A DNA stretch of 49,236 nucleotides from Rhodobacteraceae bacterium Water-Bin34 (lineage in GTDB: Bacteria > Pseudomonadota > Alphaproteobacteria > Rhodobacterales > Rhodobacteraceae), in assembly GCA_900197625.1 (NCBI GenBank), contig FZLS01000014.1, forward strand, positions 1 through 49,236, written 5' to 3'. Below, one piece after another: positions 27,079-36,185 of the stretch. The position numbers were made by a program, and so were the translations under genes. The first letter of the stretch is position 1. Each line of letters begins with the position of its first letter. The notes under the pieces were generated by a model. The model saw only the letters and a list, made by a program, of their open reading frames with translations. It was not told the DNA's origin and made no database searches.

Positions 27079-27094
27079 TTGACCAACCGGTCAA
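27079..27094. promoter_or_regulatory. RutR-type operator before the BMP/codA operon
   Basis: TTGACCAACCGGTCAA is a palindrome with 6-bp arms TTGACC and GGTCAA. It differs from the RutR consensus TTGACCA-NN-TGGTCAA at one defined position. It lies 47 nt upstream of the BMP-family ATG. On the minus strand its TTGACC could also act as the -35 element, so binding would block transcription. Confidence 0.55.
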
Positions 27095-27203
27095 GATTTA
27101 TGAGTAATGTAGAAAGCTAATGATCAATAAAGTACCAAAAAAAGATATAATAACTTAAATATTCATCATTTAATAAACATAGACATTTATCGAAGAATAT
27201 AAG

Positions 27204-28505
27204 TTATTTGTATCTATTTACTAAATTTTCAAGACGCTCTTGTCGGCCAGATTTAGGTTCAGGATTGATATTTTCATTTAAGACTTTTGTATAAATGGTC
27301 TCAAGATCACTATTTAAAATTTCTTTACCACTTTGAGTGTCCCATCCAGAATATCGTTCGTCCCTCATTGCCTCTAGCTTACCATCATCTAGCATTTTGG
27401 CAGCTGCTTTTAAGCCTGCTGCACATACATCCATTGCCCCTACATGACTCAATATTAAATCTTCAGCATCCAAAGATTGCCGCCTAAGTTTAGCGTCAAA
27501 ATTTGTGCCTCCATTTTTGAATCCACCAGCTTTTAAGACTTCGTAATAGGCTAATGTGATTTCGGGTATATTGTTAGGAAATTGGTCTGTATCCCATCCC
27601 GATTGATAATCATTCCGGTTCATATCTATAGAACCAAAAATACCCAACTCTCTTGCGAGTGCAAGCTCATGCTCAAATGAATGGCCTGCTAAGATTGCAT
27701 GACCTTGTTCAATATTAACTTTAACCTCCCCTTCAAGATTAAAATCCTTCAAAAAACCATAAACTGTAGCGACATCATAATCATATTGATGCTTTGTGGG
27801 CTCTTGAGGCTTTGGCTCGATTAAGATGGTACCTTCAAAGCCAATCTTATACTTATAATCTACTACCATTTGTAGCATGCGGCCTGCTTGTTCACGTTCT
27901 CGGCCCATATGTGTGTTCAGTAGTGTTTCGTATCCTTCACGACCTCCCCAAAGAACATAATTTTTTCCTCCCAATCTATGTGTGGCATCAAGACATGATT
28001 TGATGGTTGCAGCACTAAATGCAAACACATCTGGATCAGGATTTGTAGCAGCCCCGGACATGTACCTTCTGTTGGAAAATAAATTTGCAGTTCCCCACAA
28101 TAATTTCGTATTTGAATAGGTCATTTTTTCTGCAATGTAATCAATCATTTCATTAAGATTATCATTATTTTCAAAAAAATTAGTCCCTTCAGGCCTAACA
28201 TCAGCATCGTGAAAACAGAAAAATGGAGCATCTAAAATATCAAACATTTCAAATGCAACGTCTGCTTTTAATTTTGCCATTTTCATATCATTCCCAAACC
28301 AAGGGCGATTAAAGGTTTGTCCACCAAATGGATCACCACCTTCGAAAGCAAATGAATGCCAATAAGCCACAGAAAACCTCAAGTGATCTTTTAATGGCTT
28401 TCCAAGAACGATTTCATCAGGGTTGTAATGGCGAAAACAAAAATCATTTTCTGATTCTTGACCTTCATACTTAATTTTAGGTATTTCGTTGAAAAAGTCA
28501 GTCAT
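27204..28505 (-). CDS. xylA: Xylose isomerase
   Basis: This 433-residue class II xylose isomerase interconverts D-xylose and D-xylulose with divalent metals. Diagnostic stretches are [14 protein letters not shown] near residue 49, [13 protein letters not shown] near 96 with the catalytic His, [14 protein letters not shown] near 191, [14 protein letters not shown] near 232 and [20 protein letters not shown] near 295. Length and residues look complete. It is the last gene of the xylFHGBA operon, 9 nt after xylB. Confidence 0.97.
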   Translation of the reverse strand: MTDFFNEIPKIKYEGQESENDFCFRHYNPDEIVLGKPLKDHLRFSVAYWHSFAFEGGDPFGGQTFNRPWFGNDMKMAKLKADVAFEMFDILDAPFFCFHDADVRPEGTNFFENNDNLNEMIDYIAEKMTYSNTKLLWGTANLFSNRRYMSGAATNPDPDVFAFSAATIKSCLDATHRLGGKNYVLWGGREGYETLLNTHMGREREQAGRMLQMVVDYKYKIGFEGTILIEPKPQEPTKHQYDYDVATVYGFLKDFNLEGEVKVNIEQGHAILAGHSFEHELALARELGIFGSIDMNRNDYQSGWDTDQFPNNIPEITLAYYEVLKAGGFKNGGTNFDAKLRRQSLDAEDLILSHVGAMDVCAAGLKAAAKMLDDGKLEAMRDERYSGWDTQSGKEILNSDLETIYTKVLNENINPEPKSGRQERLENLVNRYK

Positions 28506-28514
28506 TACAATCCT

Positions 28515-29954
28515 CTATCCTATAGCTTTTAATACTTTATAAGTTTCACGATATGATTTTAAAGCAGATAGATAATCATCATGCAATGACATAACTGGTT
28601 CAATTATGTGTTTAATCTTGGGTGAAATAGCAACATCATATCGATTAATACCATAAGCTATCATACCGAGCCTTGCAGCGCCAAATGCACCTCCATAGTC
28701 ACCGGCTACGGGAATACTTATTGGCAAACCTAGCGCTGTAGCAATTGCTTGGACCCAATATTCAGACTTTGCACCTCCGCCAACAGCTACTAATTGGTTT
28801 ATCTTAGTCCCCGTCGAGCTCAGAGCGTCGAAGCAATCGCGAAAGGCAAATGCAACCCCTTCAATTACTGCACGGATCATTGCTTGACGATCTGCATTAT
28901 GATCTAAATTTATAAACGAAGCACGAATTTGAGCATCATTATGTGGAGTTCTTTCTCCGCCTAAATATGGTAAAAATAAAGTCTTGGACGGCGCTTTCAA
29001 TACACCAAGGTCATTTGTCATTTCTTGGGCAGATGAGTTTAGAACTTGACCAAACCAATTCATTGCATCCGTTGCCGCTAAAATTACACCCATCTGATGC
29101 CATGTATTAGGAAGCGCATGGCAAAATGTGTGAACTGCACTAGCTGCATCAGGTTGATATTCATCTGATGCGGCAAAAAGTACACCTGAGGTACCTAAAC
29201 TTACAAACGCATCACCAGCCTTTACTACCCCAACCCCAATAGCACTTGCAGCATTATCTCCACCACCACCAGCAATTATTACCCCATGAGGCAAACCCCA
29301 TTTAGATGCATGTGTTTTCTTTAATACACCTGATATCTCACAACCTTCAATTAACGTCGGCATTTGAGATCTATCAAGGTCAGTTTCAGCAAGTAATGCA
29401 TCAGACCAATCACGTCTTTTTACATCCAGCCAGGAAGTCCCCGCAGCATCTGACATTTCAGCAACATATTCGCCACAAAGCCAAAGTCGAAGATAATCTT
29501 TTGGTAACAAGACTTTTGAAATTTTTTCAAAGATATTTGGTTCATGCTTACGTACCCAAGCCAGTTTAGGTGCAGTAAATCCAGGAAATACGATATTGCC
29601 AGTTAAATTTCGAAAAATAGTCTTTGAATCAAGATAAGATGCCTCTTCAGCAGATCTTGTATCATTCCATAATATGCATGGTCTTAACACATTATCATTT
29701 TTATCTAGCAATGTAGCCCCATGCATTTGTCCAGATAATCCAATTGCATTAACCTTTTTGAGATTAACTTTATTTGCAAGTGAAGCCATTACATTTTCTG
29801 TAGCATCAAGCCAATCTTGTGGATTTTGTTCAGACCAACCATTTTTTGGACGCATTAAGCTTAAAGAAACTGATGCTTCAGCACAAACATTTTGGGCATC
29901 GTCAATGACGATGCCCTTCAAATGAGATGTCCCTAGATCAAGACCTATAAACAC
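28515..29954 (-). CDS. xylB: Xylulokinase
   Basis: This 479-residue FGGY-family kinase phosphorylates D-xylulose to xylulose-5-phosphate for the pentose phosphate pathway. It shows the N-terminal phosphate loop GLDLGTSHLKGIVID, the substrate motif SGQMHGATLLD near residue 75, GGGGDNAASAIGVG near 228 and the ATP-binding AVGGGAKSEYW near 390. It starts 3 nt after the xylG stop and precedes xylA by 9 nt. Confidence 0.96.
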   Translation of the reverse strand: MFIGLDLGTSHLKGIVIDDAQNVCAEASVSLSLMRPKNGWSEQNPQDWLDATENVMASLANKVNLKKVNAIGLSGQMHGATLLDKNDNVLRPCILWNDTRSAEEASYLDSKTIFRNLTGNIVFPGFTAPKLAWVRKHEPNIFEKISKVLLPKDYLRLWLCGEYVAEMSDAAGTSWLDVKRRDWSDALLAETDLDRSQMPTLIEGCEISGVLKKTHASKWGLPHGVIIAGGGGDNAASAIGVGVVKAGDAFVSLGTSGVLFAASDEYQPDAASAVHTFCHALPNTWHQMGVILAATDAMNWFGQVLNSSAQEMTNDLGVLKAPSKTLFLPYLGGERTPHNDAQIRASFINLDHNADRQAMIRAVIEGVAFAFRDCFDALSSTGTKINQLVAVGGGAKSEYWVQAIATALGLPISIPVAGDYGGAFGAARLGMIAYGINRYDVAISPKIKHIIEPVMSLHDDYLSALKSYRETYKVLKAIG

Positions 29955-29957
29955 ATT

Positions 29958-30716
29958 TTAATCCTTATCTTTTGGGTTTTTTCCTAAAATAATCATTGAA
30001 AGAATATCATCTTCTGTAACGTTAGCAACATTTTCTGTTCCTACGAGCTTACCATTCTTCATAACACTAGCCCTATCACATAACTTCATTACATTATGAA
30101 TGTCGTGTTCAATGAGGAATATCCCAAGGCCTTGTTTCTTTAGCTCTTGAATTAATTCAGCAACCATTTCAGATTCTTGTGGCCCTAAAGCAGCAGTTGG
30201 TTCATCCATTATTAATATTTTAGCATCAAAATAAACTGCACGAGCGATTGCCACTGACTGTCTTTGGCCACCAGATAAAGCGGATACTGGAACATCAAAC
30301 TTCTTAAAATTTGGGTTTAATCTTGCCATAATTTTTCTAGTTTCAGCTTCCATTGTACTCTCGTCTAAGAAGCCAGATTTAGTTATGATCTCTCTTCCTA
30401 GAAAGAGATTAGAAGCTGCATCTAAGTTATCAGCCAATGCTAGAGTTTGATAAATTGTTTCAATATTATGGTCACGTGCATCACGCGGGTTATTTATGAT
30501 AACTTTTTCACCATTTATAAATATTTCACCTGCTTCAGCATTATAGGCACCAGATAAGCATTTAATTAATGTAGATTTTCCCGCACCGTTATGGCCAAGC
30601 AAACCAACAACCTCACCTGGATGCAAATCAACGCTAACTTTATCTACGGCTTTAATTCCACCAAAAGAAATTGAAATATCTTTTAACTCAACTAGAGGAG
30701 TACCTTTATTTGTCAT
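29958..30716 (-). CDS. xylG: Xylose ABC transporter ATP-binding protein
   Basis: This 252-residue ATPase has a single ABC domain: Walker [10 protein letters not shown] at residues 41-49, signature [14 protein letters not shown], and Walker [15 protein letters not shown]. coli XylG has two fused domains, whereas the short form is known from alphaproteobacterial CUT2 sugar importers, so it presumably works as a homodimer. GAGG is present before the ATG. It follows xylH by 11 nt. Confidence 0.93.
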   Translation of the reverse strand: MTNKGTPLVELKDISISFGGIKAVDKVSVDLHPGEVVGLLGHNGAGKSTLIKCLSGAYNAEAGEIFINGEKVIINNPRDARDHNIETIYQTLALADNLDAASNLFLGREIITKSGFLDESTMEAETRKIMARLNPNFKKFDVPVSALSGGQRQSVAIARAVYFDAKILIMDEPTAALGPQESEMVAELIQELKKQGLGIFLIEHDIHNVMKLCDRASVMKNGKLVGTENVANVTEDDILSMIILGKNPKDKD

Positions 30717-30727
30717 TTTCTATCTCC

Positions 30728-32044
30728 TCACTTTTTAACACGTTTATTATATACAATGTCTAGATATACGGCGAAAACTAGAACCATACCTACAACTATG
30801 CGTTGGATCGCACTATCAAATCCGATCAAAACCATTCCAGATTGTAGGCTTTGCATAACTAAAGCTCCCAATATTGCACCATAAATTTTCCCGACACCAC
30901 CAGCCAAAGATGTTCCACCAATAACTGCTGCAGCAATAACATAAAGTTCATCAAGAATTCCAAGTGCGTTAGTTGCAGAATTAAGTCTAGCCGAGGCTAT
31001 TACTGATGCAATTGCAGTTAACATACCCATTAATGCAAAAACTTTCATGGTAACCCACTTAGTATCGATGCCAGCGAGTGACGCCGCTTCAGGATTTCCA
31101 CCAATGGCGAATACGTAACGGCCAAAACGTGTTCTTGTCATTAGAATAGTCATTCCAATACCTACTGCAGCTAGAATTAAAACAGGTATTGCAAAGCCAT
31201 GACTTATAAACGATCCCTCTAAATCTTGTCCAATTCGAGCGCCATACTGTCTGACAATTCCTTTGGGCCATGGATAGGAGTTAACTAAGAGTACGGAACC
31301 AATAATAGTAGCCCACCCCACCAAGGCTAACATTACTTCAGCCCACATCGGACGCAAATGAAAGTCATGCTTTATACGTGATTGACGGCCAGAATAAAGA
31401 ATATAAGCAACACCTAGGCAAGCAACTATACCAATAACCCAGCTTAATGTTGCACCGACTGCGCCGTAAGGGCCTCCACCAAGAAGTGCAAAAGTTGGAT
31501 CAACAGGTGAAATTGTTCTGCCTCCTCCTGACAAGAAAGCCATACCACGCCAAACCATTAATCCGCCGAGCGTTACAATAAAAGCAGGTATTTCTCTATA
31601 TGCAATTAACCAACCATGAAGAGCACCAATAAGTGTGCCAAAGATAAGTCCAAAAACAACTGCAATCATCCATATTGACCAATGACCAAGACCCACGAAT
31701 TGTGGCAAATATTCCACTTGTAAAAGCCCCATTGCCATTGCGATGACGCCAATCATCGAGCCTACTGATAAATCAATATTTCTGGTAACAATAACAAGTA
31801 CCATACCAGTTGCCATAATACCTATTGATGAAGTTTGAACTGATAAGTTCCATAAGTTTCGAGGAGTCAAAAATGCTCCGAAGTTATTAAATATTACACC
31901 ATAAAAATGAAACCCAAACCATATTAGGGCTAATGCACCTAGCATTCCTAATAAACGTGGATCAATTTCTGTTGAGGCTATAAAACGCGAGATTAAACTT
32001 TCTTGTTTATCATTAGCGTTATCAGATGAGGTAGTATCGTTCAT
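30728..32044 (-). CDS. xylH: Xylose ABC transporter permease
   Basis: This CUT2-family permease of 438 residues is the long form, with about ten or more membrane segments. SIGIMATGMVLVIVTRNIDLSVGS near residue 75, IPAFIVTLGGLMVWRG near 160, and GNPEAASLAGIDTKWV plus VIGGTSLAGGVGKI in the C-terminal half are characteristic of XylH/RbsC permeases. A GTG at 32059 is possible, but the ATG at 32044 has GGA seven bases upstream and is preferred. It lies downstream of xylF across a gap with a strong hairpin-T-run. Confidence 0.94.
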   Translation of the reverse strand: MNDTTSSDNANDKQESLISRFIASTEIDPRLLGMLGALALIWFGFHFYGVIFNNFGAFLTPRNLWNLSVQTSSIGIMATGMVLVIVTRNIDLSVGSMIGVIAMAMGLLQVEYLPQFVGLGHWSIWMIAVVFGLIFGTLIGALHGWLIAYREIPAFIVTLGGLMVWRGMAFLSGGGRTISPVDPTFALLGGGPYGAVGATLSWVIGIVACLGVAYILYSGRQSRIKHDFHLRPMWAEVMLALVGWATIIGSVLLVNSYPWPKGIVRQYGARIGQDLEGSFISHGFAIPVLILAAVGIGMTILMTRTRFGRYVFAIGGNPEAASLAGIDTKWVTMKVFALMGMLTAIASVIASARLNSATNALGILDELYVIAAAVIGGTSLAGGVGKIYGAILGALVMQSLQSGMVLIGFDSAIQRIVVGMVLVFAVYLDIVYNKRVKK

Positions 32045-32142
32045 GGGTAAATCCAGCACGTTTGGGGGTTAATTTTGGAGCAATAATTAATACATAATTT
32101 TATATTAAACAATTTTAGCTCAACAAGAAATAACCATAATTC

Positions 32143-32187
32143 AAAAAAAAAAGCTTGGCGCCAATCAAATCGAGATTAGCGCCAAGC
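32143..32187 (-). terminator. Intrinsic terminator or attenuator after xylF
   Basis: On the minus strand GCTTGGCGC pairs with GCGCCAAGC (9-bp GC-rich stem, with further AT pairing towards the loop), 11 nt after the xylF stop. A run of ten T follows immediately. It should end most transcripts after xylF and let the remainder continue into xylHGBA. Confidence 0.85.
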
Positions 32188-32198
32188 CGTTAGACTAA

Positions 32199-33224
32199 TT
32201 AACAGCCATTAACGCCGTCAACAGCGCCTGCACAAGCTTGTGCTTTGCTGATGTGGCCACCGTCGATTGCTACGCTTAAGTTGTCACGTGTCAACGGAGT
32301 TGGCTCCATTAAGATTGCGTTAATTGCAATACCTTTTTCACCGCCATCAAAGATTGAAGCACCTTCAATGTCAGACATTGCTGTACCGTCAGCTAATGCA
32401 GATGCGATCTCACCAGCTGCTTTACCTAAGTTACGTGCATCTTTCCAAACAGAAACTGTTTGTGATCCACGTGCAACACGGTTGATAGCTGCTAAATCAC
32501 CATCTTGTCCACCAACTGGGATAACAAGACCTTGTGCAGATAGAGCAGCAACAACACCGCCAGCCATGCCGTCATTCTCAGAAAGAACAGCATCAACGTT
32601 GTTATTGTTTGCAGTTAGGATTTGCTCCATGTTTTTCTGTGCATTTTCTGGCTTCCAGCTATCAGTGAATGATTCACCAACAATTTTAATTTTACCAGAT
32701 TCTACATCTCCACCGATTACTTCCATCATACCTTGTAATAGGAACATCGCATTAGGATCACCTGCATCACCTTTAATGATTGCATAGTTACCTGTAGGCT
32801 GAACTGCTTTAACTGATTTTGCAATTATACGGCCAACACCTACATTATCAAATGTTAGGTAAAAAGTACGCGCATCTTCGATAAGACGGTCATAACCAAC
32901 TACAGGAATACCTTCGTTTGCAGCAGCTTCAATTGCTGGTGCAATAGCATCTTTGTCCCATGCATTAATAATCAAAGCGTCTACGCCTTGAGTAATCAAA
33001 GCTTCAATATCAGTAAGCTGTTTTGCAGATGATGACTCAGCATCAGCAGATACATATGTGTTACCTTCTGCTTCAATTGCTGCAACCATTGCTGCTTCGT
33101 CTATCTTCCAACGCTCCTCTTGGAAACTTGCCCAAGATACGCCGATTGATTTGCCTTCAGCGAATACTGAAGAGCCTGAAAATCCTGCAGCAACGACAGC
33201 AGCTGCTAAAATTAACTTATTCAT
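32199..33224 (-). CDS. xylF: Xylose ABC transporter substrate-binding protein
   Basis: This 341-residue periplasmic sugar-binding protein of the RbsB/XylF fold has a signal peptide ending in SSVFA. IGVSWASFQEERWKIDEAAM, DALIINAWDKDAIAPAI, PVVGYDRLIEDARTFYLTFDN and VGGQDGDLAAINRVARGSQTVSVWKD follow the XylF pattern. Two cysteines at the C-terminus (ACAGAVDGVNGC) may form a disulfide. It is the first gene of xylFHGBA, divergent from the ROK regulator. Its codon usage is more GC-rich at third positions than its neighbours, as expected for a highly expressed gene. Confidence 0.95.
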   Translation of the reverse strand: MNKLILAAAVVAAGFSGSSVFAEGKSIGVSWASFQEERWKIDEAAMVAAIEAEGNTYVSADAESSSAKQLTDIEALITQGVDALIINAWDKDAIAPAIEAAANEGIPVVGYDRLIEDARTFYLTFDNVGVGRIIAKSVKAVQPTGNYAIIKGDAGDPNAMFLLQGMMEVIGGDVESGKIKIVGESFTDSWKPENAQKNMEQILTANNNNVDAVLSENDGMAGGVVAALSAQGLVIPVGGQDGDLAAINRVARGSQTVSVWKDARNLGKAAGEIASALADGTAMSDIEGASIFDGGEKGIAINAILMEPTPLTRDNLSVAIDGGHISKAQACAGAVDGVNGC

Positions 33225-33253
33225 TATATTTCTCCCAAAAAAATTTTTTTGAT

Positions 33254-33266
33254 GCTCTAATAGAGC
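33254..33266. promoter_or_regulatory. Palindrome in the xylF leader
   Basis: GCTCTA-a-TAGAGC is a perfect 6-bp inverted repeat with a one-base centre, about 30 nt before the xylF ATG. It could be an operator half of the ROK regulator, a small leader structure, or chance. Confidence 0.3.
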
Positions 33267-33318
33267 TGTAACCTATTAAAGCCACCAATACATACTGCTT
33301 GAATTAATTCAGTTGTCA

Positions 33319-33381
33319 AACTAAATCTTTCAATTTTATACAAAAATGCACCAATTTGTATCGATTTAGTTATAATTTAGT
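33319..33381. promoter_or_regulatory. xylF-xylR intergenic repeats, candidate ROK operator
   Basis: AACTAAATC (33319-33327) is repeated exactly inverted as GATTTAGTT (33363-33371). ATTTAGT occurs twice as a direct repeat with 11-bp spacing (33364-33370 and 33375-33381). The TTAGTT/AACTAA core resembles known XylR operators of the ROK family. The region sits centrally between the divergent xylF and ROK genes. Confidence 0.45.
33357..33369. promoter_or_regulatory. CG-centred site shared with the glucoside operon
   Basis: TGTATCGATTTAG matches TGTAACGATTTAG (20021-20033) at 12 of 13 bases. Both have the same orientation relative to the flanking genes: minus-strand binding protein on the left and plus-strand regulator on the right. 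It overlaps the ROK-type repeat. Confidence 0.4.
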
Positions 33382-33449
33382 ATTTTAACTTTGTAATATT
33401 CATTGACAATAATAAATTTTTACCAATATTTAATTCAGGGAGTGAATTA

Positions 33450-34715
33450 ATGTCAGTAAAAATCATAGAAAATAGTTCAGGGACGATTCGTCCCTCAGAG
33501 GGTTATGGTCCAATACTTCGACCAACAGCCCGAGAAACATATTCATTACGTCAACAAATTTTTGAACTGGTTCGAGCATCAGGTAGAATTGCTAGAGCAA
33601 AAATAGCACGGACATTAAACATCAGCCCAGGATCAGTAACAGCACTGACTGCAGAATTAATATCAGATGGGTTTTTACGAGAAGTCGAAGAAATATCTAG
33701 AGAAATAAGTCGCGGTCGGCCACCTGTTGCACTCGAACTAGTTCCAGATGCACTTTATGTAATAGGTGTAAAACTTTCAGATGAAGTACACACAGCAACC
33801 TTAACCGATTTTGGTGGTAATGCATTAGCAAGTGCTTCACAAATCACAAACGCAGATAAAAAAACTGCAAATCAACTGTTATTAGAAACTGAAGTACTAA
33901 TTAAAAAAGTTTGTGAAAGCGCTAAATTACCTCAAAAATCAATATCTGCAATTGGAGTAGGTATTTCAGGCATTGTAAATTACACAACGGGTGTTGTTTC
34001 ATGGTCACCACTTCTTGAAGATTTAGACACGCCTCTAGGCAATATATTTTCTACACACTTTGAAACACCTGTTTGTATAGATAATGATGCAAATGTTTTA
34101 ACACTCGCTGAACTTTGGTTTGGAGCAGGCAGGGCATTAAGCAATTTTGCAGTCATAACTATTGAACATGGCGTTGGAATGGGCTTTGTAAGTGATAATA
34201 GGCTTTTTCGGGGCGCACATAGTATGGGTCTAGAATTAGGCCACAGCAAAGTTCATCTTGATGGTGCATTATGTCGGTGTGGGCAACGTGGGTGTCTTGA
34301 AGCCTATCTTGCAGATTACGCATTGGCACGAGAAGCATCGACAGCGCTCATAACACCTCCAACCAAACGACAAAACTTGAATGACTATCTTAAAGATTTA
34401 TACGAAATGGCAAAGCTAGGCGATCAAGCGAGCCTTAAGATATTTAAGCGTGCTGGAAGATATCTAGCTGTGGCAATTTCCAATGTAATACATTTATTTG
34501 ATCCAAAATTAATCATTTTGTCTGGAAAACCAATGCAATATGAATTTTTATATGATGAAGAAATGCAAACAGAGATGAGATCCCTTGCATTGTATAAAAG
34601 TCGTTATGACACCCAAATTGAGATTCAGTCATGGGGCAGTATGGTTTGGGCACGCGGAGCAACAGCACTTGCACTCACTGAATTAACAAAAACTGTTGTA
34701 GTTGAAGGACACTAA
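33450..34715 (+). CDS. ROK-family transcriptional regulator (XylR-type)
   Basis: This 421-residue regulator has an N-terminal helix-turn-helix at about residues 33-85 (LRQQIFELVRASGRIARAKI, then SPGSVTALTAELI). A ROK sugar-kinase-like domain fills the rest. The zinc motif CRCGQRGC (C275, C277, C282) with H265 in LELGH is intact. It is divergent from xylF, so it very probably controls the xyl operon with xylose as inducer. GGGAG precedes the ATG at good distance. The CRTAC1-type gene begins only 3 nt after its stop and is likely on the same transcript. Confidence 0.93.
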   Translation: MSVKIIENSSGTIRPSEGYGPILRPTARETYSLRQQIFELVRASGRIARAKIARTLNISPGSVTALTAELISDGFLREVEEISREISRGRPPVALELVPDALYVIGVKLSDEVHTATLTDFGGNALASASQITNADKKTANQLLLETEVLIKKVCESAKLPQKSISAIGVGISGIVNYTTGVVSWSPLLEDLDTPLGNIFSTHFETPVCIDNDANVLTLAELWFGAGRALSNFAVITIEHGVGMGFVSDNRLFRGAHSMGLELGHSKVHLDGALCRCGQRGCLEAYLADYALAREASTALITPPTKRQNLNDYLKDLYEMAKLGDQASLKIFKRAGRYLAVAISNVIHLFDPKLIILSGKPMQYEFLYDEEMQTEMRSLALYKSRYDTQIEIQSWGSMVWARGATALALTELTKTVVVEGH

Positions 34716-34718
34716 AAT

Positions 34719-36185
34719 TTGAAAACTACTTTCATATTAACCTTTTTAATCTCCTCACAAGTGCATGCTGTTCCACTTTTTGAAGATCTATCAAATAATT
34801 TACCTCAACATAGTTATTCAGGTGAATGGAACCATTTTGTTGGTGGAGGTGTTGCAGTTATGGATTGTAATAACGATGCCTTACCTGATATTTTTGCAGC
34901 TGGAGGAACTTCACCATCAAAGCTTTTTGTAAATGAAGCCAATTTCAAATTTAGTCAAAAACATATTCCAGAAATCACAGGATCTACTGGGGCCTACCCC
35001 ATTGATATAAATGCAGATGGATACATGGACCTCTTTGTCCTTCAATTAGGACCAAACATACTTCTTAAAGGCGGTCCTGATTGTAGTTTTTCTGATGCTA
35101 CTGAAGAATTTAATATTCCTGATACATCTCAATGGTCAACTGCATTTACTGCCTGGTGGCAAAATGATGGGTTACCATTCATGGCTGTAGGAAATTATGT
35201 TGATTTGAATGACCCAAAGGGGCCATTTTTTGCTTGTGATACTCACCAAATATTAGAACCAAAGGGTAATATTTATAAATCTAATAAACTTGAGCCAGGT
35301 TTTTGTTCACTGTCGATGCTCACGGCAAAAGATGCCAGTGGAGAAATGAGGTTAAGGATATCAAATGATCGGCAATATTATGTGCGGAATGGTTATGAGC
35401 AAATGTGGGATTTATCCGATCAACGCTTCTTAACAGAGGCAGATGGATGGGATAAATTTTCAATCTGGGGCATGGGAATTGCAAGTCGAGATATAACAGG
35501 TGACGGAAGAGATGAAGTCGTACTCACATCAATGGGGGACCAGTTATTAAGATTAGCAAATTCTGACGGCACATATAAAAATGCACCATTTGAAATAGGA
35601 ACATATGCGCATAAACCATATTTTGGCGATGATGGTCGGCCTTCAACTGGATGGCACGCACAATTTAGTGATATTAACAATGATGGACTGGCAGATCTTT
35701 TTATAGCCAAAGGGAATGTCGATCAAATGCCCTCTAATGCAATTAAAGACCCTAATAACTTATTAATTCAGCAAACAAATGGGTTATTTCAAGAAGTTGG
35801 CTTAGAAGCTGGGATAGCAAGTCTTGAAAGAGGTCGTGGTGCAGCTTTAGCTGACTTTGACCTTGATGGTCGAATTGATATCTTAGTAATGAATAGACGT
35901 GCTCCAATGGAAATTTACCGAAACGTTACAAAAAATACAGGCAATTGGTTAGCTATTCAATTGGTCCAGAAAGGTGGAAATATAAACGCCATTGGCTCTA
36001 GGATAACTATAGGGAAAGATAGTCAGCAGGTCACAATTGGTGGGGGTCATGCGGGCGGCCAAGCATTACCTATTCACTTTGGATTAGGAGATGCAAAAAC
36101 TGCAATCATTAATATCGAGTGGCCAGATGGCTCATTAACTGAACACAAAACAAATACAAATCAAATTTTAAAAATTCGTCATTGA
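34719..36185 (+). CDS. CRTAC1-like secreted protein (FG-GAP/VCBS repeats, ASPIC/UnbV domain)
   Basis: This 488-residue exported protein starts at a TTG with AAGGA nine bases before it. A signal peptide ends near SSQVHA. Calcium-binding type repeats of the FG-GAP/VCBS kind are visible as DCNNDALPDIF (about residue 49), DINADGYMDLF (about 93), DINNDGLADLF (about 320) and DFDLDGRIDIL (about 380). These predict a beta-propeller. The C-terminus (about 405-485, NWLAIQLVQKGGNINAIGSRI to IEWPDGSLTEH) is an ASPIC/UnbV domain. Function in bacteria is unknown. It follows the ROK gene by 3 nt and converges on the di-heme peroxidase gene, with both stop codons inside TCATTGA. Confidence 0.88.
   Translation: MKTTFILTFLISSQVHAVPLFEDLSNNLPQHSYSGEWNHFVGGGVAVMDCNNDALPDIFAAGGTSPSKLFVNEANFKFSQKHIPEITGSTGAYPIDINADGYMDLFVLQLGPNILLKGGPDCSFSDATEEFNIPDTSQWSTAFTAWWQNDGLPFMAVGNYVDLNDPKGPFFACDTHQILEPKGNIYKSNKLEPGFCSLSMLTAKDASGEMRLRISNDRQYYVRNGYEQMWDLSDQRFLTEADGWDKFSIWGMGIASRDITGDGRDEVVLTSMGDQLLRLANSDGTYKNAPFEIGTYAHKPYFGDDGRPSTGWHAQFSDINNDGLADLFIAKGNVDQMPSNAIKDPNNLLIQQTNGLFQEVGLEAGIASLERGRGAALADFDLDGRIDILVMNRRAPMEIYRNVTKNTGNWLAIQLVQKGGNINAIGSRITIGKDSQQVTIGGGHAGGQALPIHFGLGDAKTAIINIEWPDGSLTEHKTNTNQILKIRH

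Noticed and set aside
32245-32787. Open frame of 180 codons on the plus strand across xylF
   Set aside because: The minus-strand xylF is unmistakable; the opposite frame has no start context or motif and is Ser/Pro/Ala-rich as shadows often are.
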